Source: an uncultured Methylococcaceae bacterium (lineage in GTDB: Bacteria; Pseudomonadota; Gammaproteobacteria; Methylococcales; Methylomonadaceae). Taken from it: a stretch of 9,585 nucleotides of DNA. The notes under the pieces were generated by a model, which was given only the letters and a program-made list of their open reading frames with translations, ran no database searches and had not been told where the DNA came from. The DNA lies in NCBI GenBank assembly GCA_903939355.1, contig CAJAHC010000138.1, positions 1-9,585 of the forward strand, in the 5' to 3' direction. Below, piece after piece: positions 1-6,357 of this stretch. Positions within the stretch are counted from its first letter, which is position 1; every line of letters begins with the position of its first letter. The position numbers and the translations under genes are program-made.

Positions 1-1015
1 CTACAGCCTTCTTTCTTAACCAGGGGTTAAGTATCTTCTCATAGGTATTAGTAAAAAAATTCATCCATTTTAAAACAGGGGATGGAATAGTGTAAGCATC
101 TTTTCCACAAACTGTATTGCGCTGCTTTGGCCAATTAATTGTATCAAAAGCTTCGTTATAAATTTCTTCTCTTAATGACAAAATCAATTCATTCTCAGGC
201 GCTTTAATTCGCTGAGCATAACAATACGCCATGGGCAAATATACCATGCGACTATGACACCAATAACGCCAAGGATGAACCGGCAACCATTTGGGAAACA
301 ACCACATCTCCGGAAAGAGACTGTTAAAACCTTCCCATGCATATAAATTCAAAATGGAAAGATAAAATTTCCCCCATGATGGAATGCCGGTAGCTCCACC
401 ATGCTGACTAATCCATGTCCTAGCCCTTACCAACTGCTCATTATCCTTCTCAACTCCCAAAATTCGCAACGACACATATTGCATAACCGTACCAAACATT
501 GTTGATTCGCCTTCAATATGCATGCCCCAACCAGCATCTTTATTTTGATGGTTGAATAAATAGATTTTCATCATTTCCTGATGCGCTTTAGGAAACGGTG
601 TATCAGAAATATACGAAGCAATCAGTAAGCCGGGCAAAAGAAATAATGGGCCGCCATAGTCTCCCGGCCAATGACCTTCATCACTTTGTAAAAAAGTGAA
701 ATAATTAATTCCTTTAATCAGCGCATTCGTTATTTTCTGCTGTTCGGGATCTTCTGATTGCGGAATTTTTCCAGAAAACTCGTGAAACTTTGCATTAATA
801 GCAGCATTTCTAAAAACCTTATCACCTGAGTTAGGATTGCTAAACTTGTCAAACTGGAAGTCTTGAGCAAACTGTTTTATTTCTTCAGTCGAAATATTGT
901 CAGCATGCTGAAGATGTTTGCTCATATTCTTTGACTCAGACTTAAAAGCCCAAATATGCCTTCCTTTTTCAGTAAGTAGCTGCCAATTTTTCCAGCTTTT
1001 TTTTACATTCAGCAT
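1..1015 (-). CDS. osc: Oxidosqualene cyclase (lanosterol synthase-type), N-terminal 338 residues, cut by left window edge
   Basis: This enzyme cyclises (3S)-2,3-oxidosqualene to a tetracyclic sterol such as lanosterol, normally as a monotopic membrane protein. The frame is open from ATG at 1015 to base 1, giving 338 codons of an expected 700 or more. It aligns by eye with human lanosterol synthase throughout: HWPGDYGGPLFLLPGLLI (residues 115-132), GWGMHIEGESTMFGT (162-176), IPSWGKF (211-217), FPEMWLFP (234-241) and WCHSRMVYLPMAYCY (252-266). Tyr120 and His254 match human Tyr98 and His232, both offset by 22 residues, so the N-terminus is slightly longer. A QW-type repeat lies near 150-164. GDYGGP and the WCHSR segment point to an oxidosqualene cyclase rather than a squalene-hopene cyclase. 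The catalytic DCTAE aspartate lies outside the window, so product type cannot be confirmed. No clear Shine-Dalgarno precedes the ATG, but an in-frame TAG 11 codons upstream leaves no other ATG or GTG start. It is the third visible gene of the CYP51 operon. Confidence 0.95.
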   Translation of the reverse strand, partial: MLNVKKSWKNWQLLTEKGRHIWAFKSESKNMSKHLQHADNISTEEIKQFAQDFQFDKFSNPNSGDKVFRNAAINAKFHEFSGKIPQSEDPEQQKITNALIKGINYFTFLQSDEGHWPGDYGGPLFLLPGLLIASYISDTPFPKAHQEMMKIYLFNHQNKDAGWGMHIEGESTMFGTVMQYVSLRILGVEKDNEQLVRARTWISQHGGATGIPSWGKFYLSILNLYAWEGFNSLFPEMWLFPKWLPVHPWRYWCHSRMVYLPMAYCYAQRIKAPENELILSLREEIYNEAFDTINWPKQRNTVCGKDAYTIPSPVLKWMNFFTNTYEKILNPWLRKKAV

Positions 1016-1055
1016 AGTTTTATGGGGTATTTTCTCGTAGTTAATCTATACAGAT

Positions 1056-1076
1056 GTCATTTTACAAAAAAATGAC
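1056..1076. repeat. Short perfect inverted repeat (hairpin) between NTF2-like gene and cyclase gene
   Basis: An 8-bp perfect stem, GTCATTTT (1056-1063) and AAAATGAC (1069-1076), encloses a 5-base loop. It sits in the 78-base gap between the NTF2-like stop (1094) and the cyclase start (1015). The stem is AT-rich and has no U-tract after it on the minus strand, so it is a poor terminator. It may be an mRNA processing or stability element that tunes cyclase expression. The pairing is seen directly; the function is a guess. Confidence 0.4.
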
Positions 1077-1093
1077 CCCTGCAGTGCTTCTAT

Positions 1094-1696
1094 TCACTTA
1101 TTAAACAATGCAATACGAACCATTGCCATAAGGCCTTTCAGTTTTTTTAACAACCCAGGCTGACTGCGCAAGCGCTCATGACCAGGCAATAACTGCCCTT
1201 TAGCAAGCTTGCCTATTTTCATTTTTACAGCAGGATCAAGCTTGTTATCAGCAGCAAGTTCAAAAAACAAAGCCTTAACATTCCCTAAATCAAAGAAATC
1301 TCTTTGCCATTCCCACTTATAATTACCGCCATAACGAAACCAAGATCCGCCAATGCCTTCTACTTGATAATGCGTGCCGTCCTCCCGAAGAGCTGGCGAA
1401 ACTTGATGCCAGAGACCAATCACTTCACCTTGCTTTTCATCAATTAAAATCCTGTGATAGGGATAACGCCATTCTTCAAAGCCCTCCATTTGAACGCCTA
1501 AAGCCCATTCTTCTATTTCTTTCCGACTTCGCGCGACAAATTCTTCGTTAGGTCCAATATTCCAGCGATATTCTGCATCATCAGTATACATCGCGCCCAA
1601 ATATTTCGGCCAGTTACCTGCCTTTTCAGCATCGCGATTCGCCTGCAACCAACGTTCCACCATTTCTTCAAGTTCTGCTCTAGGATATGCAGCCAT
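1094..1696 (-). CDS. NTF2/SnoaL-like protein of the sterol operon, function unknown
   Basis: This is a 200-aa cytoplasmic protein with no signal peptide. Residues 1-145 read like an NTF2/SnoaL-fold cone: an N-terminal helix (ELEEMVERWLQANRDAEKAG, 8-27), the YTDDAEYRWNIGPNEEF segment (37-53), then strand-rich stretches ending in GSWFRYGGNYKWEWQRDFFD (117-136). This fold includes ketosteroid isomerase and several steroid-binding proteins, but no catalytic set can be assigned here. The tail (146-200) is basic and ends in an amphipathic helix, LLKKLKGLMAMVRIALF (182-198), that could touch a membrane. It starts 20 bases after the CYP51 stop behind a weak AGAG ribosome site, so co-transcription is very likely. 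From memory, Mycobacterium tuberculosis carries a similar-sized conserved gene (Rv0762c) just after cyp51 and its ferredoxin; I could not check that similarity. A role in sterol modification or binding is inferred from position only. Confidence 0.85.
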   Translation of the reverse strand: MAAYPRAELEEMVERWLQANRDAEKAGNWPKYLGAMYTDDAEYRWNIGPNEEFVARSRKEIEEWALGVQMEGFEEWRYPYHRILIDEKQGEVIGLWHQVSPALREDGTHYQVEGIGGSWFRYGGNYKWEWQRDFFDLGNVKALFFELAADNKLDPAVKMKIGKLAKGQLLPGHERLRSQPGLLKKLKGLMAMVRIALFNK

Positions 1697-1716
1697 TTAT
1701 TATCTCTGTTAATCGT

Positions 1717-3348
1717 TTATTTGAGTTCTATTGTAATTGCTTTTGTTGGACAATATTTTTCAGCTTGCCGAGCTTTTGCTAGTAACTCCTGAGGTGGATT
1801 TTCCTGCAATACCGTCACATTTCCTGCATCATCAACCTGAAACAATTCTGGCGCCTCTGCCATACAGGTCGCATGCCCTTGGCAAAGTTCCCTATCGATT
1901 TTTATATGTAGACCGGAAACTGACTGCGCACCTTCTTGCTCTCTCTTTTTCTCTGACTCTGCAACCGCCCCTTTAATTTCCATGCGTTTTTTGTAGCGAA
2001 CACGACAAGGCGATACTGGCTGCACCACCATTTGCGTAAAATCGTCCTGATAATTATCTTTATCGCCTATCAGTTCGAAGGTGTATCGACGCAATAAAAT
2101 GCTAAAAATTGCTTTTAATTGCAACATGGCAAAGGCATTGCCCGTGCATTTATGCTTGCCACCACCAAAGGCTATCCAACTAAATGGCTTAGCATCTTCC
2201 TGACGTGCCTCTGAATAACGACCAGGATCAAACTTTTCAGGATCGGGAAAAACATCTGCAATTCGGTGAGATACACGCGGCGAAGCACAAACATATTTAC
2301 CGGCTTTTACCGTATAACCTTTAAAGTGAAAATCTTTCATCACCTTACGAATTAAAAATATCAACGGTGGATGCAAGCGCAAGACTTCTTTAATGGTACT
2401 TTCCAATGCCGGAATTTCACGTAACGATTGAAAAGTCACTTCCCCGTCAACACCAAAGTGCGTATCCAGCTCCTTCAGCACCAAATTCAACTGCTCTGGA
2501 CGCCGCGCCAACTCCAATAAAGTCCATGCGGCTGTGCCAGCTGTTGTGTGATGCCCAGCGAATATAGTGCCAATTAACATACCTGTTATTTCATGCGCAG
2601 ATAAATGACTACCATCGTCATATTTAGACTCGATGAGTAATTGGAATGCATCTTCACTTTTTTCTGTTTTCTGCGCCCTTTTAGCAATAATACCTGTTAC
2701 TAACTCTTGCAATCTCACACGAGCCTTATCACGACGACGAAATACTGGTAAAGGTAGGTAAGGAAAAACAAAAGCCAAAGGATTCACGCCTTTCTCAAGA
2801 TCATGATAAATTTTTGCAAACTCTTCATTGAGCTCATAACGGAATTCATCACCCAGCAAACAATGGCTAGAGGTATATATCGTGAGTTCTTTCATAAACT
2901 CAAGTATATCAATTTCACCGCTGTCGCCCCAATCAGCCACCATTTGCTCGACTTCTTGCACTATAACTTGGGCATAACCGCGCATTGGCTTATCACGTAA
3001 CACAGGCATAAGCATTTTAAGCTGTTGATCTTTTTTATGCGGTGGCGCATCAAAAACCACACCTTTTCCAAAAATAGGCGTCATTATTTTATAGGCCTGA
3101 CTTTGATCCAATTGAGCATCCGCCGCCCTAAAAAAGGCTTCATTCGCTTCAGGACCTGTCATTAAAACCATCTTTTGATGAAACATTCGAAACTCGCCAA
3201 TTTCTCCCAGCGTATTTCTAAGTGTCATCATGTACTGAAAGGGATTTTTTCCGAAGCTGAGCATATGCCCAAAAATAGGCAGTGCACCCGGCATTTTAGG
3301 TGGCTCTTTGCCGGAAGCATCAGGTTTTTCGGTATTTGTCGTATTCAT
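1717..3348 (-). CDS. cyp51: CYP51 sterol 14-alpha-demethylase fused to a C-terminal 3Fe-4S ferredoxin
   Basis: CYP51 removes the 14-alpha-methyl group of lanosterol-type sterols in three oxygen-dependent steps. Residues 1 to about 455 are the P450: PPKMPGALPIFGH (16-28), the B-prime region AYKIMTPIFGKGVVFDAPP (85-103), the I-helix CYP51 signature AGHHTT (264-269), the ExxR motif E321-R324, and the heme loop FGGGKHKCTG (394-403) with thiolate Cys401. A charged linker (about 456-478) leads to a small ferredoxin (about 480-543) with CxxHxxC (Cys489, His492, Cys495) and CP (Cys533), typical of a [3Fe-4S] cluster. The same fusion is known from Methylococcus capsulatus; mycobacteria encode the two parts as neighbouring genes. 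The residue two after the conserved Tyr86 is Ile88, where C4-monomethyl-preferring CYP51s have Phe, so a 4,4-dimethyl substrate is likely. It is the first gene of the operon. Only a weak GAG precedes the start; the N-terminus aligns well with other CYP51s. A reductase to feed the ferredoxin is not in the window. Confidence 0.97.
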   Translation of the reverse strand: MNTTNTEKPDASGKEPPKMPGALPIFGHMLSFGKNPFQYMMTLRNTLGEIGEFRMFHQKMVLMTGPEANEAFFRAADAQLDQSQAYKIMTPIFGKGVVFDAPPHKKDQQLKMLMPVLRDKPMRGYAQVIVQEVEQMVADWGDSGEIDILEFMKELTIYTSSHCLLGDEFRYELNEEFAKIYHDLEKGVNPLAFVFPYLPLPVFRRRDKARVRLQELVTGIIAKRAQKTEKSEDAFQLLIESKYDDGSHLSAHEITGMLIGTIFAGHHTTAGTAAWTLLELARRPEQLNLVLKELDTHFGVDGEVTFQSLREIPALESTIKEVLRLHPPLIFLIRKVMKDFHFKGYTVKAGKYVCASPRVSHRIADVFPDPEKFDPGRYSEARQEDAKPFSWIAFGGGKHKCTGNAFAMLQLKAIFSILLRRYTFELIGDKDNYQDDFTQMVVQPVSPCRVRYKKRMEIKGAVAESEKKREQEGAQSVSGLHIKIDRELCQGHATCMAEAPELFQVDDAGNVTVLQENPPQELLAKARQAEKYCPTKAITIELK

Positions 3349-3433
3349 AAAACTCGATCTAAATAATGAGGTGTGTATTAAGGAATACTAAATCGATATA
3401 CCTAGATCACCCAGAAAGCAGAACCCTTTAAAT

Positions 3434-3462
3434 ATCATAGGATAATGCAAAGCAAGGCTCAA
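3434..3462 (-). promoter_or_regulatory. Candidate sigma70-type promoter of the CYP51-NTF2-cyclase operon
   Basis: On the minus strand a -35 box TTGAGC (3462-3457, 4 of 6 matches) is followed by exactly 17 bases and a -10 box TATGAT (3439-3434, 5 of 6 matches). Transcription would start near 3427, leaving a leader of about 78 bases before the P450 ATG at 3348. Spacing and position are good, but such matches occur by chance in AT-rich DNA. Confidence 0.5.
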
Positions 3463-3502
3463 TTTTACGCGGTGACTGATCAATGCACAAACCTTTCTGA
3501 CG

Positions 3503-3512
3503 TAATCGATTA
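3503..3512. promoter_or_regulatory. Perfect 10-bp palindrome upstream of the CYP51 promoter, possible operator
   Basis: TAATCGATTA reads the same on both strands and lies about 40 bases upstream of the proposed -35 box, a position where an activator could bind. There is only one copy and no recognised regulator site matches, so a regulatory role is speculative. Confidence 0.25.
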
Positions 3513-3561
3513 TCTACGCTCACCCTAAAATTTAGCTTTCTTGATGTGCCTCTGAAAATAA

Positions 3562-3602
3562 AAAGGTCTTTTTTATGTCGACTTGCGCATTAATCGACCT
3601 TT
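3562..3602 (-). terminator. Weak terminator-like inverted repeat downstream of the secreted-protein gene
   Basis: On the minus strand AAAGGTC (3602-3596) can pair with GACCTTT (3568-3562) and is followed by TTATTTTC, a partly U-rich run. The 27-base loop is long. An alternative 5-bp stem (GTCGA 3577-3581 with TCGAC 3594-3598) competes for bases 3596-3598. It lies about 130 bases beyond the stop of the secreted-protein gene and before the CYP51 promoter, where a terminator would be expected. Confidence 0.3.
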
Positions 3603-3729
3603 GTTAAACAACGACACAGCGAACTATTAACTTGCGTAGAAATTTACCCACACACACAAAATAAATGGAACGGCCAACAGTATAAATATCAAAAATGTAA
3701 GCACGCTTCTATTTTACACCTGTCAATAT

Positions 3730-4770
3730 CTATTTTTTCAAAACTCCATGTAACTTCTTCAACAACTTAGATATCTCACTCTTTGCCTGTTTTTGCCCAA
3801 CAGAATGTTTTAAGCTACTACCAAACCCAGCAACTTGATCGGTAAAAGTTCGGTTGGCATAGAAAACCAATGAGCCATCAAGATAAGGTAAACAAGCTAT
3901 GACTAGTTGATTAGAATTGTAAGAATGGCCAGCATAAAACTGTCGAGAAAGAATTAATTCACCGGTTTGCGTGCTAAATATAATTCGATGTAATAAAATT
4001 GGCGTGGGTCGACTTTCGACTTGACGATTACGCCAAATAAATGACTCCTCTGCACCGCTAGGTAAAGTTACAGGGTAATTAAGCCAAGCCTTATAAAGCT
4101 CTGGAAAATATCGAGATAAAATCTTACTATCCTGGGTAGCAAATCGAAGCTCTCCCCCAGGATTAGCTTCGGTGCCATTTCCACGATCATAGGTTAAAAT
4201 GCCTTTTAGGCCGTTTTTTTGATAAGCTTGCCAACGTTGCATTAATATATTTCTATAAGCTTGTGATGCCGAATCCGGCCCTGACGAACCAATAGAATGA
4301 AGAGATCGAAATTCATCTGTCGATAAATTAAATTTGCTACCAGGTTGTGCCGCCAAGAAATTAGTAGCTTCTTCATCCCCTGCTTTGAATCCAAATCCTT
4401 TAAACGTCTCTGGAGTTGCCTTTTGTGGAATAACTCCCTCTGCAGTAATCTCCCCATCTATTGATAATAAGTTTTTATTCTTGATAACGCTCATTACTTT
4501 AGCGGGTGCGGCCGGCAAATACATTGCTACGCCTGCTGCCAACTCTTTTTCATCGCCTTCTGCGACGTCAAAAAAAATAATTTCGCCTTTATTCAAGCTG
4601 GCAAAGTTTTCTTGCGTAATTCCGAGTTGTTGACTCAAATCTTCAGCGCTTGGTAAATTATTAGCCCATACAGAACCGATGGTATTCAACGCCAACAATA
4701 AGATTATCCAAGTGTTAGCCTTATATTTTTTGCTTACTAAGTCGCATACTGAAACATATTTCTTTACCAT
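3730..4770 (-). CDS. Secreted protein of unknown function, possibly START/SRPBCC-like
   Basis: This 346-aa protein carries a Sec-type signal peptide: basic residues up to about 18, a hydrophobic core WIILLLALNTIGSVWA (21-36), and a likely cut after A36 before NN. It has no lipobox cysteine and no further membrane helix, so it is probably periplasmic or exported. I do not recognise the family firmly. The layout (KGEIIFFDVAEG at 61-72, ELAAGVAMYLPAAPAKVMSV at 76-95, HRIIFSTQTGELILSRQFYA at 261-280, and SLVFYANRTFTDQVAGFGSS at 300-319) recalls secreted START-like lipid-binding proteins, but this is a weak impression. The C-terminus is lysine-rich. The start is well supported: GAGAGAGG (4778-4785) ends seven bases before the ATG. 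The gene stands alone, 381 bases upstream of the sterol operon on the same strand. A role in sterol handling is possible only by proximity. Confidence 0.85.
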   Translation of the reverse strand: MVKKYVSVCDLVSKKYKANTWIILLLALNTIGSVWANNLPSAEDLSQQLGITQENFASLNKGEIIFFDVAEGDEKELAAGVAMYLPAAPAKVMSVIKNKNLLSIDGEITAEGVIPQKATPETFKGFGFKAGDEEATNFLAAQPGSKFNLSTDEFRSLHSIGSSGPDSASQAYRNILMQRWQAYQKNGLKGILTYDRGNGTEANPGGELRFATQDSKILSRYFPELYKAWLNYPVTLPSGAEESFIWRNRQVESRPTPILLHRIIFSTQTGELILSRQFYAGHSYNSNQLVIACLPYLDGSLVFYANRTFTDQVAGFGSSLKHSVGQKQAKSEISKLLKKLHGVLKK

Positions 4771-4797
4771 TGGATAACCTCTCTCATAAAAAATAAA

Positions 4798-4827
4798 ATG
4801 TTAAGCAGAACCTCTTTATTCTGACAA
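4798..4827 (-). promoter_or_regulatory. Candidate promoter of the secreted-protein gene
   Basis: A -35 box TTGTCA (4827-4822, 5 of 6) and a -10 box TAACAT (4803-4798, 4 of 6) are 18 bases apart on the minus strand. The start point near 4791 leaves a short leader of about 20 bases containing the strong Shine-Dalgarno GAGAGAGG (4778-4785). The -10 match is modest. Confidence 0.35.
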
Positions 4828-4870
4828 CTCTAGAAATACTTTGGTTTAACGTTACTGTTTTCCAAAAAAA

Positions 4871-5090
4871 TCATATCTTGTCTTCCCAATCCATTATTAA
4901 TCGCTTAATTTCCTTATCATTTGGTAAAATTTCGACTGCTTTTCTGGCATAAGCAAGCGTAGCTTTATCATCACCCATTGTTCAAATAGCGTTAACCGGC
5001 GAACTGAGCTCTATAAAGGGCAAGTAGTTGCTTTTTGAGTATCAAAATTTTCAGTATCATGACATCAAATACACATCACATTCCTCCTTA
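4871..5090 (-). pseudogene. Decayed coding remnant: TPR-like tail plus interrupted CxxCH heme motif
   Basis: No intact gene fits here, but several fragments look coding. From ATG 4978 to TGA at 4871 a 35-codon frame reads like the last helices of a TPR unit (LAYARKAVEILPNDKEIKRL, residues 8-27). The same frame upstream, after a TGA at 4984-4982, continues with KSNYLPFIELSSPVNAI. Further upstream in another frame a C-I-stop-C-H-D string (5073-5059) is a CxxCH cytochrome c heme motif broken by TGA. A perfect Shine-Dalgarno TAAGGAGG (5090-5083) sits six bases before ATG 5076, which opens only a three-codon frame (MCI, stop). Multiheme cytochromes carrying TPR units exist, so a broken gene of that kind is one reading. 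A 22-codon frame (ATG 5060 to TAA 4992) overlaps this and could be a small peptide, but nothing supports it. Confidence 0.4.
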
Positions 5091-5157
5091 GCGCGAAGTT
5101 TTAGTCAGTGGTGATCTCGGGAATCCGTGCGTGCGAGGCCTTGCTGAAACAGCTTAC

Positions 5158-6312
5158 TCAATTACCCTGGATCGTAACAATCGGTGGCTGAATCTTTTCT
5201 TCTTTTTCCGCCAAGGTCATAATTATCATTAGAAAAGTAAAGACACCTTTTGATTTAAAGTCACGATTGTCTATCCAATACCAATAATCGTTATACTTGA
5301 CAGCTGCGAACACATCTATTGGCCGCGACTTATCCGCATGAATCCTTAATAGTGGTTGCAAAGACGAACCGATACCTGACGACTCAGAAACTGGAGGATA
5401 AGTGCGGCGTTCAGCTATGTGAGTACTCGGCACCTGAACATCAGCCCCAAGCTCTTTTAGAATTTGTAATCCTGATCGTGTTTGCACAGCAATAACATCG
5501 TCTTTATCAGAAATCCCTCCGTAGATAATCTTAAACTCTTGCTGATCAGGCCGCAAACCCAAAAGCTTCCTGACTAATTCCCTATCAGCTTGAATCTCAA
5601 GAGGAAGATTCTTTTTACTGATCGTCATTATCGTGCCTATTTGTTTTGACTCTTGGGACATTTCTACCCGCAAACCAATAACACGTGAGGCCTGGAGGCG
5701 TTGAAGTGCTTCCAATAACCTGACAAAATCCGGATCTGGCGGATAACCACGCAAGCCACCCATGCCATTTGAAACTCCATTGATCTTTTGAACGCCTATC
5801 TGAAACAATAGGTCCACAGGCCAACCTTGTTCAATAACCATAAATAATGCTGGCGGAGGTATCGGCGTCAGCAGGACATGCATAAAATGTGAGCCCGTCA
5901 TAGGAGTATATGTGATCGTCGGCCGATCCGTATATCGACCGGTCGTTCCCAGACTAAATATATCGCCATAGGCACTTGAGGCACTTAGTGATCCACCCAT
6001 GGCAATCGTGCCCTCCAATTGGTAGCCACTAATAATCTGGCCCACTTCCAAAAAAATCGGCGTATCAGCATAGCGCATCTTGACAATATTAAGCAGTGTT
6101 TGCTGTTTCCAAGAACTGGCAATGGCATTGATATAATCAAAACGATCACGATCCATACTCTGAGGTCCAAAACTTGCGCACCCAGAAAAACCAACTAAGA
6201 TACACCCCGCTAACAATAGGCATCTTGTCGATATCCCGGTGCCAGATACTTGTTTTTTGTTTATACAATCTTTTAATTGATGACCAAACCAATCCATCAT
6301 ATGAATCTGCAA
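5158..6312 (-). CDS. Putative outer-envelope lipoprotein, function unknown
   Basis: This protein of up to 384 aa has a lipoprotein signal peptide: a hydrophobic stretch CLLLAGCILVGFSG (31-44) ending in lipobox F-S-G-C with lipidated Cys45. Ala46 and Ser47 follow, with no Asp at +2, which fits outer-membrane sorting. The mature part opens with a conserved-looking block, SSWKQQTLLNIVKMRYADTP (66-85), followed by a glycine/serine-rich segment (103-125) and a proline-rich PMTGSHFMHVLLTPIPPP (137-154). Near the end is a YWIDNRDFKSKGVFTFLMII block (345-364). I do not recognise a named function. The most upstream start is TTG at 6312; ATG at 6300 or 6297 (residues 5 and 6) is more likely, though none has a clear ribosome site, and the n-region is unusually long either way. 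It follows the DUF2252 stop by 45 to 60 bases, so it is probably the last gene of that operon. Confidence 0.85.
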   Translation of the reverse strand: MQIHMMDWFGHQLKDCINKKQVSGTGISTRCLLLAGCILVGFSGCASFGPQSMDRDRFDYINAIASSWKQQTLLNIVKMRYADTPIFLEVGQIISGYQLEGTIAMGGSLSASSAYGDIFSLGTTGRYTDRPTITYTPMTGSHFMHVLLTPIPPPALFMVIEQGWPVDLLFQIGVQKINGVSNGMGGLRGYPPDPDFVRLLEALQRLQASRVIGLRVEMSQESKQIGTIMTISKKNLPLEIQADRELVRKLLGLRPDQQEFKIIYGGISDKDDVIAVQTRSGLQILKELGADVQVPSTHIAERRTYPPVSESSGIGSSLQPLLRIHADKSRPIDVFAAVKYNDYWYWIDNRDFKSKGVFTFLMIIMTLAEKEEKIQPPIVTIQGN

Positions 6313-6357
6313 AAAATAATTGCTGGTTTTTTATAGAGATCCGTTGAACACATCGCC

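Larger units (their letters stand above)
3349..3729. other. 381-base intergenic region upstream of the CYP51 operon
   Basis: No credible gene is visible on either strand. The stretch is AT-rich. It holds a sigma70-like promoter for the CYP51 operon (3434-3462), a 10-bp perfect palindrome TAATCGATTA (3503-3512), a weak terminator-like inverted repeat (3562-3602), and a small GTATT/AATAC hairpin (3375-3379 with 3384-3388) that would fall in the 5-prime leader of the P450 mRNA. The distance between the upstream stop (3730) and the P450 start makes separate transcription of the two units likely. Confidence 0.6.

Noticed and set aside
1737..1976. Plus-strand open frame of 79 codons
   Set aside because: It lies wholly antisense to the ferredoxin end of the CYP51 fusion and shows no protein features of its own.
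3721..3726. Perfect TTGACA on the minus strand as a promoter -35 box
   Set aside because: No acceptable -10 box follows at 15-19 bases, and it lies immediately after the stop of the secreted-protein gene.
4992..5060. 22-codon small open frame as a functional peptide
   Set aside because: It has no good ribosome site directly in front and overlaps other coding-like fragments in different frames.
5059..5076. Selenocysteine or read-through at the TGA inside the CxxCH motif
   Set aside because: The frame meets another stop (TAG) shortly downstream and no SECIS-like hairpin is evident; gene decay is simpler.
5091..5157. Terminator or insertion-sequence end after the lipoprotein gene
   Set aside because: The stretch is locally more GC-rich than its surroundings, but no stable stem with U-tract, terminal inverted repeat or target duplication could be found.
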